Source of the DNA: Agapanthus africanus
Lineage: Eukaryota; Streptophyta; Magnoliopsida; Asparagales; Amaryllidaceae
NCBI GenBank assembly: GCA_030015575.1
Contig: CM057337.1
Coordinates: forward strand, 338,282,583-338,346,582
Reading direction: 5' to 3'
Length of the DNA stretch: 64,000 nt
Position 1 is the first letter of the stretch. Every line of letters starts with the position of its first letter. The notes below the pieces were generated by a model. The model searched no databases, had not been told where the DNA came from, and saw only the letters and a list, made by a program, of their open reading frames with translations. The translations under genes were made by a program, and so were the position numbers. Below, piece after piece: positions 1 to 11,564 of the stretch.

Positions 1-249
1 TTCGAGCCGCAGCTCCCTCTGCCCGTGGTAACAGAAACCACCATCCGACATCGATGAAGATAGATCAAAGGAACGAATGAAATACGGTGCAAACAATGTA
101 CATCCTAAGGCTCCTTAAGCAGAGTAGCGTATCGTAAGTATGCCGCGGACCATACCCACGGTACGTTACTCTACCTAAATCGCCTACTCCATCAACCAAG
201 GGTCACCTAGACTTATACAGAGTTAAACCTAGCGCTCTGATACCAACTT
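1..249 (-). mobile_element. 5' leader of a Ty3/gypsy-type element, running off the window
   Basis: Read on the minus strand, this stretch lies directly downstream of the large LTR at 250-4737 and begins with a tRNA primer-binding site. It should be the untranslated leader of the element whose gag lies further left, outside the window. No coding frame can be established in so short a piece. The gypsy assignment rests on the LTR (terminal TGTCACGACCC, length 4.5 kb), not on a protein. Confidence 0.6.
234..245 (-). other. Primer-binding site (initiator-Met tRNA type)
   Basis: On the minus strand these bases read TGGTATCAGAGC, the standard primer-binding site complementary to the 3' end of plant initiator methionine tRNA. 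It lies four bases from the LTR end at 250. This fixes the element's orientation (minus) and shows that 250-4737 is its 5' LTR. Confidence 0.85.
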
Positions 250-3200
250 TGTCACGACCCGAAAGTACGGAACGTGACCGGCACTTAGATTACGAAGCGT
301 CTAGAAGCGCCACGTAACCTAAGTAAGCCGAAGCCCAGAAATCTAAACCATAGAAGAAGAAGAAGAAGAAGAAGAAAAAGAAAATAAGTTTAAAAGCATC
401 AGCAATTTTCCCAAAAATTTTGGCAGAGTCTCCTCTATAAAAACTGGCCCCCAAACGGGTACAACAAGTATAATATACATAAACAATAAAAAGCATCCCC
501 AAACGGGAGCTAGCATCAACGCCAACAGGCGGAAACAACCACAGCAAGCACAATAATATACAACGCCAATAGGCGAGGCTCAAAACTCAAAAGAAAACAA
601 AACCACCAGATCTGAATAACACATGCACGATTCTAAGGTCGAAATAAACAACTGGTCCAATAAACTTATCAAGTAATACAAATATGGTTGATGGAGCTTA
701 CTAGATACAAATGAATGAATAAAAGTACAATGGTGGTTCGGATACAAGTGAACCAACCTACCGTGCAAATCACCCTGAAGAAAAGATGTGCCAACAAGCT
801 GCCACGGAAACCTGTACATCGAACCTGTAAAGAATTTGGCACAACGGGGGTGAGTTGCCAACTCGTGAGTAGAAGAAATCTACGAAAAGAAATCGAAGGC
901 ACGACGCTATCCTAGGTCATAATAATAATACACTATAATATCCCAATCATCTAGTAATAGCAGGGTAATACTACGTGTAAGTGCAAATACTCCGTGTCGT
1001 GTCAGTGCCTCATATAATACTATGTCATATGAATGAAATGCATGCACCATGAAGGTAAAGTAACAAATCCTGAAATCCAGATATATATGTATAAAAAATC
1101 TTTAGCTATTATCATAGTAGAATGTGTATAAGAATCTGAAATCTGAATAATGAAACCCATGGAAATCCGTGTCAAACATCGACACAACACATGTAATCTC
1201 AAGTCTCAATATCTCGGGCTCCGTCAGTCCGGATCGGCCCATATCATCAAATCTCACGACAACGGTCGGTATCCTCCGGATATCCGCCGCGCCAGACATC
1301 ACCGGTAGGTAGCCTTCCCCTGACAGGCTCATCGTCTACAACTCGATCTTCTTGCCCCGGGGTACCATACCGGGCCCACCATGTACCCGAGACGGTTCAT
1401 CCACTCCTCGAATCGGGTCTCGAAATCCAACAGAAAACATGAAATACTCATGGTGGACGACTCATACATCACGAGAAAACCGCATCTTATTTAAAAAGAG
1501 AAGAGGAGAGAGAGAGAAGTTTTTATATATTTTTGCGGTTTTCCCCAAAAATCCAGAAATCTCATAGAAATCCAAATCTCAAAATCATGAGTAAGTATAT
1601 GATAAGTGTCAGCATATGCCCATACTACTGTGCGATAACATGAAATATGAATGCATCAATGTCTAAGTAATAAATATCATGTCTTATACTAATGTCAGAA
1701 AATAATCACAATATTATATCTGTCTAGTTGCTAACTGATTCTATCCATAAAAGACAATATGATCTAAAGTGTACGTGACATAGTAATTACCGATGATGAT
1801 GTGTGTGAGCCGTCAAATAAGTGTGCGTGGAACATGCGCATCATCGGTAATAGTGCTGGTGTCCTAACAGGTAAAGTTTATACTGATTATAGCAACATAT
1901 AAAAGAACATGCACCATGATGATTACAGTATGAATGTAAATACAGATGTGCATTATCCACTCCTCTGCGAGATACGAGTACAACTACCACTATGTGAGTC
2001 GAACCTAAACCAGTGTCCATCTAACATCCTAAGGAATTAAACCTAATAGACTAGTCAGTAAGAAACTAGAGTCTACCTAAGGTCTTAATCAATATCTCTA
2101 ATAGTCGGCGATCCCGCCTCAATAGCGTCACGTACGTAGTACGGCTTCCTCGAATCAAGAGTGCGGATCAATCATCAAATCTAAGCCTCGTACGGTAAAA
2201 TCCATCGTACGGCATCCCAATATCGGGGTACGGTCAAGTATCTCCTAGGTGTCTCCTCATTCGTATAATGTCATCATCAGCACATCTCATGATCAAGGTG
2301 TTAAACTGTGATCGCATACATCAATCATATATCATTGCCATCATGATAAGCATCATTAGTTTATCCTCAGAAATATCATGTCGTAATCAAGTTATACATA
2401 TATCATATCGTGATCAGTCACCAGTTACAGTCCGGGTACTATTCTAGCGTCCCATGTACATCAATATCACCACCACTCTTTATAATTTAAATATGCATGT
2501 TCATTATCTCATTCTCTAATGATCCGCTAACACTTTATTACGACTGTATAGTCAAGAATCACGGCATCAAGCCCAGTTATACTGTTTCATCATACCTCGG
2601 ATATCATATCACATCAATGAATCCCATATACGTGTGGTGTATATATATACACCTATACCTAGTTTTATATATATACACACATATACGTATACGCCAAGTC
2701 AAGTTTTAGTGTGTGCGTGTATGTTTCTATCAGAAACCTACGAACCTTTCCCAAAGTATTCATCCTCAGGTATGGTTTTCCTAAATCAGTCTAGTCCCGC
2801 CTAGGGTCATTACTAGGGTCCTGCTCGGTAAGAATCTAGGGTCACATCGGGTTTCCTAATGTCACTAAGTACTATTCCTATTCTACGTTGCGGGGGTGCT
2901 AAACGCCATCCACCCGACTTCCCCCCGTAGATATACATCTACTCACCTGGTCCATGTCTGCCGAAGACAGTGTCGCCATCCTCCTCTTCATCGCCCGCAG
3001 TCCACGTGAGGGGTACCTAGATGCAAACATTTAAATAGCATCGTAAACTGAATCACATACAAAAGTCAAACGATACAAAGAACAAGCATAGGTTAAAACC
3101 TATGTCCCGTCCACGCAAAAGAACCAAATACCGCTCGATATCGGCGTACAAACTCCGATGGATCGAGATGACATCATCAAACAACTTGTAGTTTAAAAAA

Positions 3201-4737
3201 ACACATTACTTATACCATAAAACACGATTAAATCCATCGAAACCCTAAAATCTATCAAACTGTCCAATTTCGCAAAAACCCGAAAATGCCAATATACCGT
3301 TTTTCATCAAAACTTGACATTTAAATGAAACTAATGGTCATAAAACTCATTAAATAGCATTACTAGACTATACAAACCATTACTATATTTTTATTACACA
3401 AATTTATATAAATTTGAAATTTCTAGTTTACAAAATTTAACAATTTTCAACATTTTCCAAGCAAAATACCAAATTCCACCTCAAAACATGATTTTGCATA
3501 AATTAATGACTTAAACCACAATTTATGATGATAATGATATAATGAAACCAATATTATATTTTAAATCCCTTTTATTTAGAATTTTCCAAAATCTAGTTAA
3601 CAAAATAATAGCATTTTATTACTATTTTCCAATTATCAATTGAATCTAGTGATCAAACTAAGTTTTTCTTTCCATTAACATGTTAATATGCTCACTAAAA
3701 CTACAATCTAATGATAGAAATCTTAATTGGAATTTTATATTACCCATAAACATATTTTATAAAAAACTAGTTAGCTAAAAAGTATAATTAAATCAATTTT
3801 AGGTTAACAATTTACAACATATCATCCCTATAAGAATTTCCACTTCTAAATATGTTAAACTAGTGATTATAACCCTCATTAATTAATAAAAATCACAACT
3901 TGATTTTTCAAACCCTAACTTGAATTTTAAAAGTAGTAAATAGAATTAATAGATTAAATCTAATTAAACTTTAAAAGAAATATCTAATAGAAATAAAATA
4001 AAAGAGAAGGATTTATACCTCCACAACCTCATGTCCACACTTGAAAATGAGCCTCAAAAATACATGCTTTCCCACTCCAAATTCCATGTAAAGAAGAGTA
4101 GAGAATAAAGGGTATGAAAATATATATGATTTTGTGGAATTTTAATTGAATTTTTGATGTATTTTTGATGATTTTTGAATAAAAATGAGGTGGAAAATGG
4201 GGGGGCTGCCATGGATGAGTTGTGGCCGGCCATGGGGAGGGAGAAAGAGAAAAGAGTGAAGAAAAGTGTGGAAGTTTCAAGAAAGAATCATCATTTAAAG
4301 TCTTTTCATGGTTTAATTAATTATTTATTTATTTATTTACTATAGCAACTCAAGAAAGCTCTAGAAATTAGGAAAAATTTGCAAATAATTTTTGCATGAT
4401 ACACACTAAATTCTAATATGCCATGGTTAATTTTTACAAATTAAAACCATTTAAATTTGTAATTTACACTAATTTAGTGTAAAAATAAAGCTTATGTTAA
4501 TATTTAAAATAATTAATTTAGGAAATTTTTTTTAATTAAACTAAAAATTTATAAGTGGCTAAATAAACACTATTTACTAGTAATTACATAATTAAATAGG
4601 TATTTTTGAATTTATAATGAAAAAAAATCACGGTTTGGTTTTACGAAAAATACGTTTTACTTTACCGAAAATCCTAAAATTCACTTAAACACTTTTATTC
4701 ATTTAATTATTTATTTAATTATTTTTAAAACGTTACA
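250..4737 (-). repeat. Long terminal repeat, Ty3/gypsy-type, 4.49 kb, 5' LTR
   Basis: The left edge reads TGTCACGACCC next to a PBS and the right edge reads CGTTACA, so in element orientation the LTR starts TGTAACG and ends GGGTCGTGACA. The first 370 bases match a second copy at 62827-63249. Large size and near-palindromic TGTCACG ends are typical of plant chromovirus (Tekay/Del-like) elements, but no protein is in the window to confirm that. The five bases after the right edge, CCAAC (4738-4742), are the predicted target duplication; the partner lies outside the window. The LTR interrupts the leader of copia element C. Small ORFs within it look like chance. Confidence 0.7.
1786..1851. repeat. 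13-bp inverted repeat inside the gypsy-type LTR
   Basis: ATTACCGATGATG at 1786-1798 is perfectly repeated in reverse complement at 1839-1851, separated by 40 bases. It could form a stem-loop in the LTR transcript. No function is known to me. Confidence 0.7.
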
Positions 4738-4800
4738 CCAACAAATCATAAGCAACATGTCAAGTTCTACCCGTCGTTGTCCTGATCAACTTAAGTCATC

Positions 4801-4834
4801 GTACAAGCCCTTGACGTAGGCCAACAAGGTGTAC
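4801..4834 (-). other. Leader hairpin H2 of element C
   Basis: Outer arms GTACA and TGTAC enclose the core that in element sense reads TTGGCC-TAC-GTCAA. It corresponds to hairpins at 16092-16128 (A), 57161-57199 (D) and 25152-25189, where the arms are different but still pair. Confidence 0.6.
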
Positions 4835-4895
4835 GTCTGACTTAAACTAATGCATCTATCTATGCAACAAATGAATACCCAGCAGCTACCAAACA

Positions 4896-4925
4896 CTATG
4901 TCTTGACGTAGGCCAACAAACATAG
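4896..4925 (-). other. Leader hairpin H1 of element C
   Basis: Arms CTATG (4896-4900) and CATAG (4921-4925) enclose a core in which TTGGC pairs with GTCAA through one G-U. It is the homologue of the hairpins at 16189-16218 (A), 57071-57100 (D) and 25064-25093. Confidence 0.65.
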
Positions 4926-5334
4926 CTTGAATACTACTGACCATCCATAAGAAACGACGGAGGATTACGGCTGGTTTTTGGCGAAAAACCTTTAATGTAA
5001 TGAACTTGATCTCGTTGAAGGAACCTGATAGCTTTATAAAAATATATAGTAGCGAAAACCTTTTGCTAAAGAAGTCACTCCCGGTGAAAGGATCTCGACT
5101 CTTTCCTCGTGGAATGAGGTGCAGGATATTCCAACTGAATACCGCTATGCAAAACAAAAGGAAACGTCTTTGTAATAATTTTAAAATTTGTTCCAACAAC
5201 ATCAAATATAGGTTTGTTTTATCTTTGCATTGAAAAGAATCAATGCATTCCCATCAATCAATCACACCAGAAAAGAACGAAAATAAAATGTACGTATATG
5301 CCATCCGCATTCGTCACTGGGTCCCGTCATCACC

Positions 5335-5355
5335 CGTTAGGTTACTTAACTAACG
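5335..5355. other. CGTTAG hairpin in leader of C
   Basis: CGTTAG (5335-5340) and CTAACG (5350-5355) form a six-pair stem around a nine-base loop. The same stem occurs at the corresponding place in the other three leaders. Confidence 0.6.
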
Positions 5356-6320
5356 ACAGAGCGGGGACTGGACTAGCGCGGGTGTAAAACATATACAACA
5401 TCTAATAGTATATATACTAATATACAGTAATCGCTCCAGGCGTGATAATATGCAACATTACAGAAAAGTAATAAGCATCACAGAACAATACAGATAAACT
5501 GGGATCCCCGGGTTTCACAGAGCCGCTACTGAAACCCGATGTTCCCCTGGTCGTGTGGATAGCCTGTGCAATGAAACCTAGACCCCTACGAGTGCGGCAA
5601 GTTACCCGCCAAAACCTGAAGCGAGGTGGTCCCCACAACATAGTGAATGGAACACCCGGCACTTCATGGAATCCGGTAAATTGAGCACCCCTCCTTGGGT
5701 CAACCTGTACCCCCTACGAGTGCGGCGAATAGTCTGCCAATTCTAGAGTGAGGTCCTTTTGCCTCTCAATGCCATGAGATACGAACCCGTTGCCCTCCAG
5801 AACCCGGCTATTTGTGCACCCCACCGCGGGATAAACTTAGTACAGAAATAAAAAATAGTACAATAGGTACATCGACCGCAACCTGGTCGTGCCCCAAAAG
5901 AATATTATACAACAGGCAGTGACGGCAGTCCACATGTTGGACGCTCGCCCCGCAATATCAAAAGTACAAATGAATTTAAACAACACTATCATTGCACCCT
6001 GCTATCCACCACGACAAATCCGCAACATTACAGCACAACACAGAACATCAACGCGAATGTCACGTTCACAAACCCGTCTAAAAGAACTATAGCAATCGGA
6101 CGCGGTTTACCGATCAAATGACATTCCCGGTCGGAGATATAATGAAAGTACTGAAAAACTAACAAGTTTAAAATTTCGATCGACTACATTTCCCGAAGTG
6201 GGCCACACATACATCTGGTGTACAGTAACAAAATTTTGGCCCAAAATACATATACCAAAAATCACCAAATTCCAACATGGAATGCACTGTAGAAAATTGA
6301 GTGAGTGGTCTCACTTTTCT

Positions 6321-6365
6321 GCGGCTGATCCGCGGCAAACCTTGGCTTAGACCGCGGATCCGCGG
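6321..6365 (-). other. GC-rich hairpin near the PBS of C
   Basis: A CCGCGGATCCGCGG block at 6352-6365 faces a decayed complementary block at about 6321-6336, about 200 bases from the PBS. All four leaders in the window carry this pair of SacII-like palindromes. Confidence 0.6.
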
Positions 6366-6564
6366 CGGAACAGTGGAGTCACTTCCTCGAATTTCTACAG
6401 TATTCCTAAAAAACCCTGCTTGATTTTCTGGTATGTGTAAAATTAATTTTGGAACCCATTTAAAATCGACAGAAACTGTCAAGCTTGGATTTTGCAGTTT
6501 TTGATTTCCGGTTCGATCGATATTTTAAACGCGTTAGCACAAGTTAGTATAGCAAAATGGTGAG

Positions 6565-6576
6565 GCTCTGATACCA
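6565..6576 (-). other. Primer-binding site of element C
   Basis: On the minus strand it reads TGGTATCAGAGC, complementary to the 3' end of initiator Met-tRNA, one base from the LTR edge at 6578. This identifies the adjoining LTR as the 5' LTR of C. Confidence 0.9.
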
Positions 6577-6577
6577 C

Positions 6578-8664
6578 TGTAAGTACGCGGCGGCGCCCCG
6601 GCCGTCTAATAGACGCCGATATGCGGAACAAAACTTTTACGACTGGCGCTATCGCGTACTTTATCCCGGATCGTCCATTAAAGCTAAACTAACAAATTGT
6701 AAAGAGGGTAGAATTGTTATACCGAATGATCCGAGTCCTTCGGTCTTCAACCATCATCCCACGCTATGTTGCAACTGATCCGAACTTGCTTGATCTCCGT
6801 TCTCATCGTCCAGGTGGCACCACGTCGACGGATCTTTAAACGGGCTCCCGCCTCTGAACCGAGGCAACTCGATCGTCAAGTTTGCCAAAAGAGACGACCA
6901 AGATGAAGTAGAGAATGAGTGGAACACTTTGTCTCGTTACGTCCAAGGTCACGGACGAACGGTTATAAGAAGTTGCCTTTTGGAATCGGGTGAATGGAAA
7001 TTGAACTATATAAAATTTCCATACACTAAACTATCATAATCTTTTGCAAATGAAATCAAATGAACGACCATAGCCTCACAAAGAGGGCCGGCCATGATAA
7101 ATAGAAGAGGGAGGTGAGTGTAGGAGCTTCAAGTGGTGACCATAACAAATGATAGTTATCATAACCTAACAACAAAGCATGAATCACTAGAAACAATAAA
7201 TGCAAACCAATCACATTAAACCTAGTCACCTTGCATCATTAATGAACCATTAATGATACAAATGAGTCATAAGCCTAATCACCACTTCTAGAACCTTCTA
7301 GAAGCATGACTCACCCTGAAGACGAAAAGACAAATCCGTATTTAACCGAATGTCAAAATACGGCTGATAGAAAACTGGAAACTGGCAACTTCCAAAAATC
7401 ATCCCGAAACGAATTTCAGGATAACCCCGTAACGGTATAAACATACCCGCATTTGTATTACGACCGAATACAAATGCAACTGAGACAAAGATATTATATC
7501 TACACAGTATAATACTGGGTTCCGGCTTAAACCAAAGCCTACCAGTATTATCTGCCCGACAACTGACACGTGCGAAAATGCACGTGCATTTTCCGAACCT
7601 TGCCATAAATCCATACGGCATCTACAACGTTTCACCCGAACTTGGGAAAGTGTCGGTGGGGGACTCTAATGACTCATCAACACACTGGCACTGGGTATAA
7701 CCCCTAGCACGTCAGAGGTACTAACTGTACGTAACGTTTTGCCTATGTATTGATTGGAAGGGAAGCTGACGAGCGAACTCATCTATAAACCCTACTGAGC
7801 CTGACAGTGACAATAACCGTACAGTCCGGAACATTCGTCTATGAGTATCGCATATACGGCCTAGGGGGCCAGTAAACGTCAGACCCCCAACAGCGATATA
7901 AGTCGTGTCAGAGAGCAGCCCAGAACACCCTGAGATTCTGCTGGTATACCTACCAGTATATCTCGATTACCCTGGCCAGGGATTTCGTGTAATGGCTCTC
8001 CTAAACACAGCGCGATCTCACCCCCAATACCGGGAGAGACGAATCCCCGAAGATCCGCTCACTTGCCTCCAATGTGGCTCGGGACTGTACCCAAAATATA
8101 CCTGTTTGCACGACTCCTTTGACCCGTGGTAGGGTATAAATCAAAGCACAGTGGGAACTCACACGAGACAAATGACGACCTCAGGTCAATGAACTAACCT
8201 GTACACATGTCACCAGAGAACTGCTATCTGACGATATGTATAATACCAACTAGCATGTTCCCGGCGAGTCCTGTCCGGTGTACTCATAACCTAATGAGCA
8301 CCTGTATACATCTTAGGTGATCCAACTGACACCAGTGGCTTGTGAGACCGGCCACCACCCCTCGTCGGGGTCTCGACTGTATACACTAGTCTACTCTGGA
8401 GTATCGATGCCCTATCTCGAAACTCCCACGACTAGGGGCACTTTAAGGATGTGCTTATAGACCCCAGCTCCCACATATATGATCGCCATCATACTGCTGG
8501 TAGTCAAACAAGAATCCTATGGGCTTTATCATGATGATAAAGACAAACCAGATAGCATACTATCATCTCGAGTAAGACTGTTTTATCGGTATAGGTCCTC
8601 CCTCAATCATTGCAATCATGTACCTGCGATCCAATAATTGACTTAGAGGGCACTATATCCAACA
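6578..8664 (-). repeat. 5' LTR of copia element C, 2,087 bp
   Basis: It begins TGTAAGTACGCGG on the plus strand next to the PBS and ends ACTATATCCAACA, so in element sense it runs TGTTGGATATAG to ACTTACA. It belongs to the same family as both LTRs of D (2,093 bp), with about 85% agreement over the terminal stretch I compared. The block at about 8020-8050, reading AATACCGGGAGAGACGAATC, is shared by all long copia LTRs here. Its outer edge touches dead copia B, so C most likely inserted into B. The other end of C is outside the window, so no TSD can be tested. Confidence 0.85.
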
Positions 8665-9448
8665 CCTTCTTGAGGCATTGTAGACTGGGTCATATCACTG
8701 CGACCCGACTAGCTGAAGTTACATGTAGATGCATATTTAAATCAGTTTGAATTTACATCTTGTGAAACTTGCCAGTCATGTCACAAAGATAAGATGACCA
8801 GAGCTCTGTTTAATGGAAATAGAGAAAGAGTTAGTGAACTCTTGGGATTGATACATGTTGATGTATGTAAGGTCCCCTGTCTATACATGCCAGGACCGGT
8901 TCTTTATACTTCATTACGTTCTCTGATAATCTCTCAAGATTCAGACATATGTTCCTGTTGAAACACAAGTCTGAACCTTTTGAGATATTCACAGAATATA
9001 AGTTAGAAGTAGAGAACCAATAAGGGTACAAGTATTATGTCCTTTGATGTGATCAGGGAGGAGAATACTTGAACACGGAATTCCTGGACTATTCTAAAGG
9101 AGAATGAGATTCTCTCTCAGCATTACTCCTCCATATACACCATAGCACGATGGTATATCGGGGCGGAACAGATACACCCTATTTGATATGGTGTGCTCTA
9201 TGATGAGTACTGCTGAGTTACATCTTTCCTTTTTAGGAGTTATGCACTTATGAAGTTGCATACCTATTGAATAGGGTTCCGATCAAATCAGTTGCCTACC
9301 ACTTCATATTTGATATGGAAAGGGAAGAGCCCATATCTTAAGTTGGTTAAGATTTGGGGTTGTCCGGGCTATGTCTAAAAGCATAATCCGGACAGGCTAG
9401 AGGCAAGGTCTGTTATGCACAGCTGGAAAGGTTCCAGCTATACAAACT
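8665..9448 (+). pseudogene. Copia element B: integrase part of decayed pol (left segment)
   Basis: Reading begins with LRHCRLGHITATRLAEV, which matches the HHCC zinc region (WHCRLGHINERRLTKL) of A's integrase. A stop follows soon after. Further on come the HSDVCG-like segment, the conserved 'PQHNGVSERRN' region in broken form, and finally NPDRLEARSVMHSWKG, which aligns with the segment after the integrase core. Frameshifts and stops are frequent, so it is non-functional. The right edge is the insertion point of A: its last five bases, AAACT (9444-9448), are A's target duplication. The sequence resumes at 19639. Confidence 0.8.
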
Positions 9449-11550
9449 TGTAAGTCCATATTGCGACCCCCGGTACTTACGGGGAGGCGGAAACGGTATA
9501 AAAAACGAATTTTTATCGCAAGAGGCAACATGGACTAAACTATGTCGGGATCGTTAACTAAACTAAAACTAGTTAACAAGCTAAAGAGAGTTAGCTACTA
9601 TGGAGGATGGTTATACCTAAACTTGAACTCCTTCTCTTCTTGTTGTTGTTCTTCTTTCTTGTTCTTTGTAGAAGCTTGAATGGTTCTCTTCTCGTCGCCT
9701 TCTTCTTGCCGAAGATAGATCCACCTTGAAGGTTCGACCTTTGGGCTCTTCCTCGATCTTTGAGTGAACTAGGGTTTCCGGCTTGCTAAACCTTCATCCT
9801 AGAATGAGTAGAGAGTGATTAGGGTTTGCTTTTCTATCTAAAGAGAATGATTCTCAACACATGAGAAGGTTTCTCTTTTCAAGAGGAAGAAGAAGATGAA
9901 ATGAGGAGAGAGAGTGAGAATGATAGAATGAGCTCAATTATTTCTTTCTTGCAACCATATTGCAAAAGAAATCAATTATCTAAATGATAATAATTGAAAT
10001 AAGAATAGTTGATGGTTATTTTGGAATGACCACTATCATACCTCTTTTAATGAAGTGTAAGCATGAATCAAGGAAGACTTTCAAGGCATGAAAAGTGGTC
10101 AATGGTCAACAAGTCAACCAAGGTCAACAAGTCAACAAGAAAAACAACCATAACATAATTCTTATTTAATTACTATTATTAATAGATAATGCACAAATCC
10201 ATTAGGGTTTGGAAAATGATAACTGTCAACTGTGCATACGCACCCGATCCGAAACCCTAATGAAAAACCTCATTCTCCGCCTCAAGCAACTGTGCATACA
10301 CACCTGCATTCTCGTTCCGAGGAACAAGAATACCAAGATATAAAAGCAACCCCCAAAACATATACCAGTATCTGGCTCAAACCAGAGCCTGCCAGTATAA
10401 TCCGTCCGGACTCCAAACGTGCACAAGTGCGCGGATGAGAACGAACCCTGTCGCAAAACCATGCGACCTCTACTCTGTTTTGCCCAGAGGCGAATACCCT
10501 CTGTGTGGGACTCTAAAGACTCGACACTACGCTGGCAGTGGGTTTAACCACAGACCGCAAGCGGCACTAGCTGTGCGTAACGGTCCCCAGGTAGATGCCG
10601 ACAAGAAGGCTGACGAGGTGAAACCCCATCTGAACTCCTACTGAGTCTGAATGTGACATTCTCCGTACAGTCCGGTCTGTTCGTCTGATACATCGCATGG
10701 CGGGCCTAGGGGGCGGTAAAACGTCAGTCCCCCAATAGCGGTACAAGTCGTGTCGGAGTGAAGCCCAAAACACCCTGAGATAACACTGGAAACCTACCAG
10801 TATATCTCGCTTGCCCTGGCCAGGGACTACTCGTGTAATGGCTCTCCTAGACACAGCGCGATGTCAACCCCCAATACCGGGAGAGACGAATCCTGTCTAA
10901 CCGTCACTGCCTCCAAGTGCTTCGGGACTGCACCCAACCACCACCTGTTTGCACGACTCCTTTGAGCCGTGGTAGGGTAGTGATCAAAGTGCAGTGGGAA
11001 CACACTCGAGGCGAAGTGTCAGTGTCAAGTCAGCGGACTAAGCTGTACTCATGTCACCTGGGAACTGATAACTGACGATAGGTATAATACCAACCTGTCA
11101 GTTCCCTACGAGTCCTGTCCAGTGTACTCGTGACCCAACGAGCACCCGTATACTATCTCCAGTACGACGTACTGATGGCTGTGGGACAGACCATCTCCCA
11201 CACTGGGATGAGAAGCGCATACGCTAGTCTACTCCGGAGTATCGATGCCCTGTCTCGATAGTCCTACGACTAGGGACCTGTATAAGGATGTGCTTATCGA
11301 TTACCCAGCCCCCACTAGTGTGACTGCCATCACAACGCTGGTAATCAAGCAAAGATCCTAAGGGCTCCACTAATGCGTATAAGTGATATACTGAAATAAA
11401 CACAAGTACACATTGAAGTAGAAACAAACCAAGTAGCATACTACTATATTGAGCAAGATTGTTTATACAAGGTGAATATCCCAAGCTTCCATCAAGTAAT
11501 ATACAAACTAGTATGATACAGTAATGGCCTCTAGGGCATATACACTAACA
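9449..11550 (-). repeat. 3' LTR of element A, 2,102 bp
   Basis: In element sense it starts TGTTAGTGTATATGCCC and ends GGACTTACA, with canonical TG...CA ends. It matches 17537-19638 at a constant offset of 8,088 bases with no difference found by eye. Small ORFs inside it are duplicated only because the LTR is. Confidence 0.97.
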
Positions 11551-11563
11551 ATCTCCCACTTGC
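11551..11563 (-). other. Polypurine tract of element A
   Basis: In element sense it reads GCAAGTGGGAGAT immediately before the 3' LTR. This is the plus-strand primer site. The same sequence precedes the LTRs at 21037 and 60734, a useful family marker. Confidence 0.9.
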
Positions 11564-11564
11564 A

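Larger units (their letters stand above)
4738..6577 (-). mobile_element. Copia element C: leader region, cut by the gypsy-type LTR
   Basis: This is the untranslated leader that follows the PBS (6565-6576) and 5' LTR (6578-8664) of minus-strand element C. It is collinear with the leader of D (55278-57607) and less closely with those of A and the copy at 23735. It holds the conserved hairpins at about 6321-6365, 5335-5355, 4896-4925 and 4801-4834. A fourth, expected at the left end, is broken by the gypsy insertion at 4738. The rest of C (gag-pol and 3' LTR) would lie left of the window. A minus-strand ORF at 4786-5205 is discussed under findings. Confidence 0.8.

Noticed and set aside
343..525. 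Poly-Phe/Ser ORFs at a GAA repeat
   Set aside because: A trinucleotide microsatellite in the LTR produces long open frames by chance.
6168..6482. 104-codon minus-strand ORF in the leader of C
   Set aside because: It overlaps the GC-rich hairpin, has no counterpart in A or D in frame, and resembles no known protein.
10226..10854. ORFs inside the LTR, identical at 18314-18942
   Set aside because: They are identical only because the two LTRs are. They have no family resemblance and lie on both strands.
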